DNA from: a virus
Length of the DNA stretch: 54,283 nt
Strand: one strand, 5' to 3'
IMG/VR virus record: IMGVR_UViG_3300044568_001017
Coordinates: 1 to 54,283 of that record
This document shows, piece after piece, positions 1 to 7,896 of the stretch (positions are counted from its first letter, which is position 1; each line of letters begins with the position of its first letter). A program made the translations under genes and the position numbers. Below the pieces are notes generated by a model, which saw only the letters and a program-made list of their open reading frames with translations, searched no databases and had not been told where the DNA came from.

Positions 1-2
1 AA

Positions 3-119
3 GCAATCCATACTGTAGCAGCGGTCACAGACAGGGTGCTTGGCACTAAACTAGAACACAAAGCAAGGGGATGCAGTTCATGCAATAGAAGAAGAAATGC
101 CTTGAATTCATTATCGTAA
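3..119 (+). CDS. C-terminal end of small cysteine-containing phage protein (partial)
   Basis: This is the last 38 codons of the gene seen whole at 52398-52775; the 5' part lies before the window. The visible part is identical and ends in the same basic tail with a CSSC motif, finishing inside the palindromic site (TTA TCG TAA). Function is unknown. In the circular reading it is the same gene, directly upstream of the portal. Confidence 0.75.
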   Translation, partial: AIHTVAAVTDRVLGTKLEHKARGCSSCNRRRNALNSLS

Positions 120-126
120 ACGATAA
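111..126. promoter_or_regulatory. Palindromic site 1, TTATCG-TAAA-CGATAA
   Basis: Copy of the genome-wide 16-bp element. It overlaps the stop codon of the upstream gene and lies 17 nt before the portal start. Outer hexamers match the consensus perfectly. Confidence 0.85.
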
Positions 127-143
127 AGTAAAATTCTAATATT

Positions 144-2573
144 ATGCTCTCAATAGGAAACGACAACTTCTCTTTAGCAACCCTAGACGAAAATGGCAAG
201 CCGCCAGCAACCCGCATCTCCAATGCCGATCACGCTTGGAACATAGCAAACAATTTAAGGCAAGCCAATGTAGGCAGGGAAAACAAACGCTTACGAATCT
301 ACAAAGCATATAAGATGTTCCCACCTACGGGGTACAGCAAGATTGCTGAAAAGAAACTACCTTGGCAATCGGACGTTAACTACGGACAACTAGGATTTAT
401 CGTAGATAACCAGAAGGCTAGTTACTATGATGTCATTACGGAGCGTCAGGCTTGTTGCACGATCAAGACTAAGTTCGGCAATGAAAAAGAACGACTTGTA
501 AACTCTGAGAATATCTCAACGGCATTTGACCAAGCAATCCGCGAATGGCCCGGCTACCTCTATAATACAGAACAAGACCTAGAGGAAATGCTTCTGTACG
601 GAAAAGGTATCGGAATGTGGGATAGTCCTATGGGATGGATGCCAGAACACGTTTTCCTTTCTGACCTTCTCTTCCCAGATGATATTCGTATCGACTTTTG
701 TAACCTTGAGGAATTTGTGCGCCGTGTCCGCCTAACTCCTTACGAGTTGTACAAAAAGATTGAGAACCGCAAAGCCGCTGAAGCAATGGGCTGGAACTTA
801 GATGCCGCTATTGACGCTATCCGCTTCCACCGATCATTCAGCAACCACAGGAAGACCCGTGAAGACTTCTTCCGCACAATCAGCGAAGCAGGATTCAACT
901 GGAGCCTTTCGGTCAACCAGAAGATTGATCTCTATGAGGTATACTGGAGAGAGTTTGATGGCACGATCTCGAAAGCAATCATCCTACAGGACTACCAACC
1001 TATCGCCCAGTACATCAACTCCAACTTTAAGGGTTCTGGTAAACTGAGTGAAGAGGATGTTCGTAGTGAGCATGGATTTATGATGTTGAAGATCGGTGCA
1101 TATAACTCATGGGATGAGATTCTTTATATGCTTACTGATTCGGTTGGTTCTGGTCTTTTCCAAGACATCAAGAGCCAAGCGGAATCGGCATTCGTTGCTT
1201 GCCGTCAGTATGACTTCACAATGAACGGATTGGTTGATGCAGTTCGACTTAACTCGATGCTGATGATTGAAGGTCAAGGGCCAGACTCTACCAAGATGTT
1301 AAAGCAGATGGAGTGGCTACCAATCTCGGTAATGCCAGATGGAGCGAAGTTCATCCAAAACCGCTTCCAACTCCCAGTAGCAGAGAGCATGGGATTCATG
1401 CAGTTCTTCATGGGTGATCTCTATCGCGGGATGGGGCAGTACCGCATCAACGCTCCTACGGGCGGGGGAAAACAACGAACCAAAGGCGAGGCAGAACTAG
1501 ATGCCGCTGAGTCCGCCAAACTATCTGGAACTCAGATTCGTCGATTCAACGAGTGCCAGACATTATTCTTCAAACAACTCTACAAGCGGTTTTTAAACTC
1601 TAAGTCCAGTGACGATGGGTATGAATACGTTAAGAAGTTCTATGAAATCCTAGAGGAAATGGGAACTCCTAAAGAGGCCGCGCAATTCAAGAACATTACT
1701 AGCATTCGTTCTAACCTTATCAATGGTGCGGGTAGTCCTAGCTTCAAGCTCATCACCGCTGAGAAGCTATTGCAGATCACAGCTATTACCCCAGCAAACG
1801 AAGGTCAAGAGAACGCTGTTAAGGACGCTATTGCCGCACTCTCTGGGCGTGACAACGTAGCTAGGTATCGCAACACAAAGCCAAGTAAGATTGACGATAC
1901 GATGCGAATCATTGGATTTGAGAACGCTGGTATGACGGATGTATTCGTTAACCCAGCTAACTTCCCAGTACTACCAACCGATCCACATATCGAACACGTC
2001 TCTGGTCACTTGCAGGATATGATGATGCAGATTCAAACGAGTATGCAGATGATCCAAGGCGGTCAACCAGACGTTAACGAACTGGCTAAAACTGTACGTT
2101 CTATCCAATTCAAAGGCGGTCACATCATGGCGCACGTTGGATTCATTCAGAAAGACCCATCCAAACAAGATTTCCTCAAGCAATTCATGCAAGGAATGCA
2201 ACAGGCTCAAGGTGCAGCAGACGAAATCGCTGGCGTATACCAAGAGATGGCACAAGCCCAACAAGGCAAACAATCTTCGGAAGAAGAACTCAAGCTCCAG
2301 TACCTCGCTGCCAAATCTGGTATCGAGATCGACACCAAGAAGAAACTTGCGGACATCTCCGTTGGCAAGGCTGCTATCAGTCACGCTCAACGCACAGAGC
2401 AACGCAAGGAGCAAGGCATTACACAACTCGCCCTACAGAAAGCCAAAGCCCGTCAAGAAATCCAAAAGGAAAAGGCAAAGATGGCAACTATGCAAGGCGA
2501 AAAGGTTGAGACTCCAGAAGTAACCGAAGAGGTTGAGATGGAAGTAGAAGAGCCACCACCATTTATTCAATAA
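144..2573 (+). CDS. Portal protein
   Basis: The 809-aa product looks like a podovirus-type portal, the dodecameric ring through which DNA enters and leaves the capsid. Support comes from its size, its place as first large gene of the virion module ahead of a scaffold-like and a capsid-like gene, and a long Gln/Glu/Lys-rich, probably helical C-terminus (about residues 640-800) like the barrel extensions of long portals. The start follows AT-rich sequence with no Shine-Dalgarno. A diverged second copy of its first 274 codons is at 53462-54283, with about 18 substitutions by eye. Family assignment is from context and general resemblance, not from a search. Confidence 0.75.
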   Translation: MLSIGNDNFSLATLDENGKPPATRISNADHAWNIANNLRQANVGRENKRLRIYKAYKMFPPTGYSKIAEKKLPWQSDVNYGQLGFIVDNQKASYYDVITERQACCTIKTKFGNEKERLVNSENISTAFDQAIREWPGYLYNTEQDLEEMLLYGKGIGMWDSPMGWMPEHVFLSDLLFPDDIRIDFCNLEEFVRRVRLTPYELYKKIENRKAAEAMGWNLDAAIDAIRFHRSFSNHRKTREDFFRTISEAGFNWSLSVNQKIDLYEVYWREFDGTISKAIILQDYQPIAQYINSNFKGSGKLSEEDVRSEHGFMMLKIGAYNSWDEILYMLTDSVGSGLFQDIKSQAESAFVACRQYDFTMNGLVDAVRLNSMLMIEGQGPDSTKMLKQMEWLPISVMPDGAKFIQNRFQLPVAESMGFMQFFMGDLYRGMGQYRINAPTGGGKQRTKGEAELDAAESAKLSGTQIRRFNECQTLFFKQLYKRFLNSKSSDDGYEYVKKFYEILEEMGTPKEAAQFKNITSIRSNLINGAGSPSFKLITAEKLLQITAITPANEGQENAVKDAIAALSGRDNVARYRNTKPSKIDDTMRIIGFENAGMTDVFVNPANFPVLPTDPHIEHVSGHLQDMMMQIQTSMQMIQGGQPDVNELAKTVRSIQFKGGHIMAHVGFIQKDPSKQDFLKQFMQGMQQAQGAADEIAGVYQEMAQAQQGKQSSEEELKLQYLAAKSGIEIDTKKKLADISVGKAAISHAQRTEQRKEQGITQLALQKAKARQEIQKEKAKMATMQGEKVETPEVTEEVEMEVEEPPPFIQ

Positions 2574-2574
2574 T

Positions 2575-3345
2575 ATGAGAGGAAACACTATAAGGGAAGA
2601 TGGAACTCAAAAAGGAAGTGGATTTCTTGGAGGAATAAAGAGACTTGATAACCCAGACGACATTTCAAGTGAAATATCAATTGGCGTTGATTGGGGTAGT
2701 GGTGAAAAGTTAATACCACAAATGGTTCCAACTCTTGATGATAATGAACTAAAGTATCTTCTTTCTACTCCAGAGGAAAAACTTCAAGCTGCAAATCCAG
2801 ATTTAAGTAAATCTATTACACGAAAAGCAGTTGAGTTTGCAAAACAAAGAGAATCACAAGGATTGCCATTTTTTGCTCAACCAGATGAGTCACCTAAAGA
2901 ACCCCGTATTATTTCTAATGAAAATAAAATCTTAGGCTATCCAATCGTTGAGCCAGATGAAGAACTTCTAAAGTGGTTTAAAGAAAACCCGCAAACATCA
3001 GGAATGCAATGGGGAGCAGGGAAGAATGATTCTCCAACAGATACTCCTAGATCAATTGTTCTTAATCCGTTTAGTAAAATAAGCAAAGAACAACAAATGG
3101 CAGTAGCAAAGAATGAAGCTATTAGACATTTCATTGATGAAAAGCAAATCATTCCAAAATTCAATCTAACTCCAGAACAAGAGAAAGCATTTGCTGGAAC
3201 TCAATATGGAAAGATTGCAGATAAGACTCCTTTAAAGCAGAGCGTCCTAGCCCGTATTCTTACGGGAGATCAATCTGCTGGAAAAATCACCCCAATGCAA
3301 CAGAAATGGGCGGATTGGGTTCAGTCACAACTACCACAACAATGA
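2575..3345 (+). CDS. Hypothetical virion-module protein
   Basis: This 256-aa protein begins one base after the portal stop. It is hydrophilic, opens with a Gly-rich stretch, and has no signal peptide or membrane segment. The middle is proline-rich (several PDE/PDD-type turns). Internal proteins of similar style lie between portal and scaffold in many environmental podoviruses, so a minor head or internal protein is plausible, but I recognise no domain. Base composition is more AT-rich than the portal, with many AAA/GAA codons, suggesting a different evolutionary history from its neighbour. Confidence 0.7.
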   Translation: MRGNTIREDGTQKGSGFLGGIKRLDNPDDISSEISIGVDWGSGEKLIPQMVPTLDDNELKYLLSTPEEKLQAANPDLSKSITRKAVEFAKQRESQGLPFFAQPDESPKEPRIISNENKILGYPIVEPDEELLKWFKENPQTSGMQWGAGKNDSPTDTPRSIVLNPFSKISKEQQMAVAKNEAIRHFIDEKQIIPKFNLTPEQEKAFAGTQYGKIADKTPLKQSVLARILTGDQSAGKITPMQQKWADWVQSQLPQQ

Positions 3346-3587
3346 CCACAGAAAAAGTAAAACTACTATGCGCTGCGATTACAGCACACGAAGATTGGAA
3401 CAAACTACAAGCATACCTACTGCTAAACGTAACCCCACCAGAAGGAGTAACCACGCTGATTCATGCAATCAAAACTATTGATGCTATTGGAACAGAGGAA
3501 CAAGGAGCATTCAAAAAAGCAAAGTCTTCTCCAAGAAATAAAGAGACAAAAGATAGCTCAGTTGACCCAGACCTCGACGAAAACTAA
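3342..3587 (+). CDS. Small hypothetical protein before the scaffold
   Basis: This 81-aa protein has its ATG at 3342 overlapping the upstream stop as ATGA, which decides the start over an in-frame upstream codon at 3306. The product is charged, with a Lys/Asp-rich C-terminus (PDLDEN end), and has no recognisable domain. It ends 3 nt before the scaffold-like gene, so it is almost certainly co-translated with it. Confidence 0.7.
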   Translation: MTTEKVKLLCAAITAHEDWNKLQAYLLLNVTPPEGVTTLIHAIKTIDAIGTEEQGAFKKAKSSPRNKETKDSSVDPDLDEN

Positions 3588-3590
3588 TTT

Positions 3591-4862
3591 ATGGCAGACA
3601 CAACCGACACAGCAGAAGTAATCAAGGAGCTACAGGGGAAACCCCAAGTTCCTATTAAGGGAAACACATCTGACTTCCTAAAGAAGTTCAGTCAACAACA
3701 AAGCGACGAAGGTAAACCTAGCGCAACCAACATGGGCGACCCAATGCTAGGTCTTAGAAAGAATAATGAAGAAGAACCAGAACACACAGGGATTACTGAA
3801 TCCGAAATCACGTCCGACAGATCAGGCAAGAAAAAAGGATTCGTTGAACGGCAAATCGAAGAGAACCGAAAGCTCAAAGAAGAACTTGAAAAGTATAAGC
3901 GTGACGAAGTTCCAAAGTTTGAAACCAAAATCCAAGAGCTTGAGCAGCTTATCTCGGAAGCAAAATCCACAAAGGAAACAAACCACTACCAACAGCAACT
4001 CAACAAAGCAAACGAAGAAAAGCTCGACGTTGAACACGCCTTGTCAAAGCAAATCCAAGAACTCAGAGGTAAACTGGACTTTCACGACATTGCCAGTAAC
4101 CCCGACTTCCAAAAGAACTACATTGAACCTCTTAAAAGCACTTACGAATCTGCGAGACAATTGCTGGGGAATGATCCAACGCTTGTTTCAACCTTCTCCC
4201 GTGCTGTCAACGCAAACGCCGCTATTTACAATTCCCAAACAGAAGCGGACAGGCAAGCTGCGGAATCGGACAGGGATCAAGCGTTCGACGAAATCACAAA
4301 CTCACTCTCGCAATTCAAACAGTACCAATTTGCAGAGCAAGTCAACAACTTCATCAAAGCCGCAAAAAGCCACAATGCCGCCCTTGCCAACTTTGAAGAG
4401 ACTAAAAAGACCATAATCGAAACGTCTAAGCAACGTGAGCAAGAGGGGCGTAATAAGTTCCTTAATACATGGCGCGATAGTTATAAGACCACCCAGCAAG
4501 AGATAGACGGCGCAACTTCAGAATCAGAAGAAGTTTCTGAGTACATGAAGGAAAAGGGAATCAAGTATGACTTGAGCCGGGATGAAGCAATCGCGCTTTC
4601 GGCAACCCAGCAATCGAATGAGGAAGCATCCGTAGAGGATATGAACCGACTCATTCACCAAGGGCGCAACTATCAAAAGCTACAAGCCCAAATCAAAGCA
4701 TACAAAGAAATGGTAAAAGAGAAGAACGAGTATATCGAACAACTCAAGGGATCATCTCGCATTTCTGCTTCGCCAAAGACTTCTGATTCTCCATCACAAC
4801 GGATGAGTATGTCGGAGGGACTGGCGGCAAAGTTAGCACGATTCGGGCCGCGCACTGCATAG
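3591..4862 (+). CDS. Scaffold-like (capsid assembly) protein
   Basis: The 423-aa product is highly charged and rich in Glu, Lys and Gln, with long predicted coiled coil around residues 75-160 and again near 340-395, and a short basic C-terminus (KLARFGPR). Coiled-coil scaffolds with a basic capsid-binding tail, coded directly before the major capsid gene, are the rule in podoviruses; that is the basis of the call. The gene is followed by a strong terminator and then a separate promoter and leader for the capsid gene. No protease motif was seen. Confidence 0.65.
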   Translation: MADTTDTAEVIKELQGKPQVPIKGNTSDFLKKFSQQQSDEGKPSATNMGDPMLGLRKNNEEEPEHTGITESEITSDRSGKKKGFVERQIEENRKLKEELEKYKRDEVPKFETKIQELEQLISEAKSTKETNHYQQQLNKANEEKLDVEHALSKQIQELRGKLDFHDIASNPDFQKNYIEPLKSTYESARQLLGNDPTLVSTFSRAVNANAAIYNSQTEADRQAAESDRDQAFDEITNSLSQFKQYQFAEQVNNFIKAAKSHNAALANFEETKKTIIETSKQREQEGRNKFLNTWRDSYKTTQQEIDGATSESEEVSEYMKEKGIKYDLSRDEAIALSATQQSNEEASVEDMNRLIHQGRNYQKLQAQIKAYKEMVKEKNEYIEQLKGSSRISASPKTSDSPSQRMSMSEGLAAKLARFGPRTA

Positions 4863-4883
4863 CCCAATAATCCGTAATAGTGG

Positions 4884-4921
4884 AAAGGTGGAAGACTTAA
4901 AAAATCTTCCACCTTTTTATT
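4884..4921 (+). terminator. Rho-independent terminator after the scaffold gene
   Basis: Perfect 12-bp stem, 4884-4895 with 4905-4916, 9-nt loop, followed by a T-rich tract. It separates portal-scaffold transcription from the capsid unit. Confidence 0.9.
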
Positions 4922-4928
4922 TTTTCGC

Positions 4929-4956
4929 TTGACAACAAATATAATGTTTCTATCTT
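4929..4956 (+). promoter_or_regulatory. Promoter for the capsid transcript
   Basis: TTGACA at 4929-4934, 16-nt spacer, TATCTT at 4951-4956. It lies between a strong terminator and the capsid leader. The perfect -35 and 16-nt spacing are shared by other promoter-like sites in the window. Predicted start near 4963. Confidence 0.65.
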
Positions 4957-4979
4957 TTAATCAAACGGGATATCCGACA

Positions 4980-4995
4980 TTATCGTTTACGATAA
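4980..4995. promoter_or_regulatory. Palindromic site 2, TTATCG-TTTA-CGATAA
   Basis: Copy of the 16-bp element about 17 nt downstream of the predicted start point of the capsid promoter, a position where a bound protein could act as a roadblock. Confidence 0.85.
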
Positions 4996-5001
4996 CATTA
5001 G

Positions 5002-5132
5002 GGATTCAGTCTCACCCAGACTGGCGAGTAACATCACTCGCATGAAAAGATGTTTCTGGACTGCTCTCGCAAGAGAGATTCGGGGTTGAATCCAGCCGAA
5101 GAAAACAAAGCACTCGCTTTGACATTCTTCGG
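5002..5132 (+). ncRNA. Structured 5' leader of the capsid mRNA
   Basis: Non-coding leader with many perfect stems: 5007-5012/5018-5023; 5024-5029/5036-5041; 5064-5068/5073-5077 closing a GCAA tetraloop; 5106-5111/5116-5121. GGATT (5002-5006) can pair with AATCC (5089-5093) to close a multibranch junction. CCGAA (5096-5100) can pair upstream with TTCGG (5079-5083), or as the longer CCGAAGAA (5096-5103) downstream with TTCTTCGG (5125-5132); the two are mutually exclusive. No known class is recognised, and it is not a tRNA. Possible roles are mRNA stabilisation or switching of capsid translation. Confidence 0.6.
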
Positions 5133-5183
5133 ACTTGTCATGGGTGCAACAACCAAACCAACTAAACCAAACAAATAAACAAA

Positions 5184-6593
5184 ATGTCAGATCAACTATA
5201 CTTCAATAGCTGTGCTGAAATTGATTCTTTCTTTCGTGAAGGCCGCGAATATTTCAACGACCTTTATGTGAAGAAACTTGTCACTAACAGTGCATACTTC
5301 ACACGTTTCGAGGAGCAAGCATGGCCTCTTAACCATACAACTGAACAGAAAGCATTCCGCTTCGGACGTGGGTTCCACGATCCTTGTACGCCTTTCCGTC
5401 AGATCACCGACACCTACTGCGAGACTGATTCTTGCGATAGCAAACCCGAAGTGATTCAACGCCCCGGCACTGAGTCCTATACTTTCGAGTTGCTCCGTAA
5501 GGAAATGACTACTGACTGGATTTGCGTTGAGAGCTTGCTCTATCGCTTGTTCCCTGCTGAAGAGATTCTTCAGTTTGAAGAGTCGAATGCTCGTATCACC
5601 AAGAATGTTCACGAAGAGTTCCTTCGTTCCAACTACATCGGTGGTTCTGGACACAAATGGATGGGTATCACTACTGATGACGGAACTTATTGCGGCCTCG
5701 TTGACGATGGCGCATGGTTCGTTCCAGAGCATACTCTCAACAACGAAGCTGGTTACGACCTCTGCGCCCTTCGCGTTAAGATCGCCGCCGCTGACCTTGG
5801 CAAGATTGCTTATCTCTCGCTTGATATGCTCGACGATGCACTCGTTGACCTCCAAGACGAAGATGACGCTTTCCGCCTTGATCTACAAGACGCAACGGGT
5901 CAACCTTTGCTCGATATCGTCATCCCTGACCCACAAGTTGGACGTGCGCTTTACTTCCAAGCGAAACGCAACAACGGTTACTGGGATGCAAACACTGATT
6001 TCGACGAGCGTCTTACCCGTCTGAAACTCGGCATCAATCGTATCATCGGCGACTACGCCTTCGGTTATGACATCAACTCCGCTCGCTTCAACGCTGACAC
6101 GGCATTCAATGCTAGTCTCCCTGCGTTCAGCGAAGGAAACCCAGCCTCATGGCCTCGCCTCGTTCGCGTTCCTCGCTACATCAAGACTGTTCTTGAGCAA
6201 GGTTGCGCTTACATTCCTAACCGCGCCTACCGCAATGCCGACTTCGGTATCTCTGTAGCTATGGTTAACAAAGCCATGTGCAAATGGACGATGCCTTCCT
6301 CGACTGGATACGGCCAAGCCCAACAAATGACCCAGAACTACGCTGGCGATTGGGATTGGAAGAATCCAGATTGGGAGTGCAACCGCTGGCGTAAAACGGG
6401 CTTCTATCAAGCCCAGTTCCGTCTTGCCGCACAGGTTAAAGACCCAACCATCATGCATAGCTTCTTGCATCGTATGCCCAAGAGCAAGAACCTCTACGGT
6501 TCCTGCTGCGAAGTGCAGACCTATATCGTTCCTGAGAACAATCAGGATTGCTATAGCTGCGCTGGTGTAGGTGACATTGTTGTGCCTTCCTAA
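5184..6593 (+). CDS. Major capsid protein (probable)
   Basis: The 469-aa product lies directly after the scaffold-like gene, under its own promoter and long structured leader, as expected for the most abundant virion protein. It is soluble, with no signal peptide or membrane segment. It is unusually rich in cysteine, including C-x2-C, CC and C-x3-C clusters near residues 70-90 and at the C-terminus, which is notable for a capsid protein and could mean disulfide or metal crosslinks. The start follows A-rich sequence without Shine-Dalgarno. The call rests on order and size. Confidence 0.7.
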   Translation: MSDQLYFNSCAEIDSFFREGREYFNDLYVKKLVTNSAYFTRFEEQAWPLNHTTEQKAFRFGRGFHDPCTPFRQITDTYCETDSCDSKPEVIQRPGTESYTFELLRKEMTTDWICVESLLYRLFPAEEILQFEESNARITKNVHEEFLRSNYIGGSGHKWMGITTDDGTYCGLVDDGAWFVPEHTLNNEAGYDLCALRVKIAAADLGKIAYLSLDMLDDALVDLQDEDDAFRLDLQDATGQPLLDIVIPDPQVGRALYFQAKRNNGYWDANTDFDERLTRLKLGINRIIGDYAFGYDINSARFNADTAFNASLPAFSEGNPASWPRLVRVPRYIKTVLEQGCAYIPNRAYRNADFGISVAMVNKAMCKWTMPSSTGYGQAQQMTQNYAGDWDWKNPDWECNRWRKTGFYQAQFRLAAQVKDPTIMHSFLHRMPKSKNLYGSCCEVQTYIVPENNQDCYSCAGVGDIVVPS

Positions 6594-6602
6594 GTTAAAC
6601 AA

Positions 6603-6629
6603 GGGGAGGGGCTATTAAAGCCTCTCCCC
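6603..6629 (+). promoter_or_regulatory. Intergenic hairpin after the capsid gene
   Basis: 10-bp GC-rich stem, 6603-6612 with 6620-6629 (one G-U), loop TATTAAA, then CATAACCTT and the next start. There is no T-run, so it looks more like an mRNA stabiliser or processing site than a terminator. A similar hairpin precedes the 7333 gene. Confidence 0.6.
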
Positions 6630-6653
6630 ATAACCTTAAATAAAATCAAATAT

Positions 6654-7268
6654 ATGTCTAATTCACGACCTCTCGCTTATGATCGGGTTAACCTTTTTGG
6701 CCCGATTGCCGTAAACTTGCTCGTTGCTGGTGACGCTGATCTTCTTGTTCTCAATGATGAGGATACTAAGTTCATCCCAACTAGCATCGTTCTCGAAACC
6801 GCTTATGCCCGTGGCACGACCGCAACTGATCCAGTTGTTGTTGCTGACATTGGTACAACTGGTACTGACCTCACATCCTCGCTGACCATCACTGATTCCC
6901 TTGATAACCAAGGAACATCAAACACATTGGCTTTGCTTGCTAACGCTCCTGTAGTTACTGGCTCCCGTAGCGTTCGTCTTCACAAGACAACTGTTGGTGC
7001 TGGTCAAGCTACCGCAACTCGTTCCCGTACTTCGGGCGTTGCTACAATCGTAACTGGTGCTGTTCATGGTTTTACCACGGGCGACACGATCACGATTGCC
7101 AGCATGACCGACACTACGTTCAATGACGTTCAAGCGCAAGTAACTGTTACTAGCACAACTGCATTCACCTACGAAAACGCTGGTGTGGATGTTGTTTCTG
7201 GTGCAGATACTGCCGGACGTGTTGGCGCACTTTATGTGAACGCCTACGTTGTTGGTATCTACTACTAA
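6654..7268 (+). CDS. Minor head or decoration protein (probable)
   Basis: The 204-aa product is rich in Thr, Val and Ala, with the beta-strand look of a decoration or head-fibre protein. Residues about 120-180 form a distinct segment (RTSGVATIVTG to YENAG) with alternating Thr/Val typical of a small beta domain. Its place straight after the presumed capsid gene, behind a hairpin and ending before another hairpin, suggests high expression. No family is recognised. Confidence 0.6.
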   Translation: MSNSRPLAYDRVNLFGPIAVNLLVAGDADLLVLNDEDTKFIPTSIVLETAYARGTTATDPVVVADIGTTGTDLTSSLTITDSLDNQGTSNTLALLANAPVVTGSRSVRLHKTTVGAGQATATRSRTSGVATIVTGAVHGFTTGDTITIASMTDTTFNDVQAQVTVTSTTAFTYENAGVDVVSGADTAGRVGALYVNAYVVGIYY

Positions 7269-7284
7269 CCCATTCCCCATTATT

Positions 7285-7314
7285 GGGTGGGGAGGTCTTT
7301 AACCCTCCCTGCCC
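7285..7314 (+). promoter_or_regulatory. Second intergenic hairpin of the same design
   Basis: 11-bp stem, 7285-7295 with 7304-7314 (two G-U), followed by CCATAACCTT and the 7333 start. The trailing sequence repeats that after the 6603 hairpin. Confidence 0.6.
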
Positions 7315-7332
7315 ATAACCTTTTCTAAAACT

Positions 7333-7596
7333 ATGGCTTGCTTTACATCTTTACCTTACCACAATAAATTCTATCCACTTCTGATTACGGTTTCGGCGGC
7401 GGCTGGCATTACTCCAATTTCTTTCGGTTGCTTTGATGCAGCCAGCGATGCCTCTAGGCTTTATCAATTTTATCTGGCCTTTGCTACAATCGGTGGACTT
7501 ACCCCAGTAACTGAAAACTGCTTTGTACAAACAACGGAAGACCAACAACTCTTTGTTCTTAACGAAGCTGTTGCTGCCGCGCTTATTGTTACCTAA
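7333..7596 (+). CDS. Small hypothetical virion-module protein
   Basis: This 87-aa product is mildly hydrophobic in the middle (residues 17-30, LITVSAAAGITPISF) but too polar for a clear membrane span. Cysteines occur at positions 3, 33 and 63. It follows a hairpin leader and its stop codon directly abuts a palindromic site. Function is unknown; a small head or neck protein is possible. Confidence 0.6.
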   Translation: MACFTSLPYHNKFYPLLITVSAAAGITPISFGCFDAASDASRLYQFYLAFATIGGLTPVTENCFVQTTEDQQLFVLNEAVAAALIVT

Positions 7597-7612
7597 TTAT
7601 CGTTAACGATAA
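7597..7612. promoter_or_regulatory. Palindromic site 3, TTATCG-TTAA-CGATAA
   Basis: Perfect 16-bp palindrome filling the gap between the stop of the 7333 gene and the start at 7620. Confidence 0.9.
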
Positions 7613-7619
7613 CAATCTT

Positions 7620-7895
7620 ATGGCTACTCCAGCACTATCACAACCCTGCTTTGTTGATTTAACTCCAGATCAGCAGAACTTTAATATCTACGAGTCTCTT
7701 AAACAGATCGCAGGATTTGATATTCCTGCCTACGATCAGATTGACATTGCTTATTACGGAACAACAAATAACATTGCAACAGTCCAGTATCTATTCGATG
7801 GAGTGCCAGTAGCTACATTAAACTTGTTCTACTCAGTTAATCCTCCAACAACGAATGATGCAAATCTAACGACTGTCACAGTAACATATCCATAA
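7620..7895 (+). CDS. Small hypothetical virion-module protein
   Basis: The 91-aa product ends in a run of beta-type residues (LTTVTVTYP) and contains many Tyr/Asp residues. Its ATG is 7 nt after palindromic site 3, and it ends one base before the large fibre gene. It may be an attachment or chaperone-like partner of that fibre, but nothing in the sequence proves it. Confidence 0.6.
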   Translation: MATPALSQPCFVDLTPDQQNFNIYESLKQIAGFDIPAYDQIDIAYYGTTNNIATVQYLFDGVPVATLNLFYSVNPPTTNDANLTTVTVTYP

Positions 7896-7896
7896 T

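Larger units (their letters stand above)
1..127. repeat. Left copy of an exact 127-nt terminal repeat
   Basis: Bases 1-127 match 52657-52783 with no mismatch; the sequences part at base 128 (g here, a there). The repeat holds the 3' end of a small gene and one palindromic site. A perfect repeat of exactly 127 nt at a contig start, followed by two different continuations, is what a de Bruijn assembler run at k=127 leaves at a branch. I therefore read position 1 as the same genome position as 52657. Confidence 0.9.

Noticed and set aside
4929-4945. TATAAT at 4940-4945 as the -10 of the capsid promoter
   Set aside because: It lies only 5 nt from TTGACA; the TATCTT at 16-nt spacing is geometrically sound.
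5002-5100. tRNA-like appearance of the capsid leader (GGTTGAATCC resembling a T-arm)
   Set aside because: No acceptor stem, D-arm or anticodon arm can be built, and the T-loop has G where C56 is expected.
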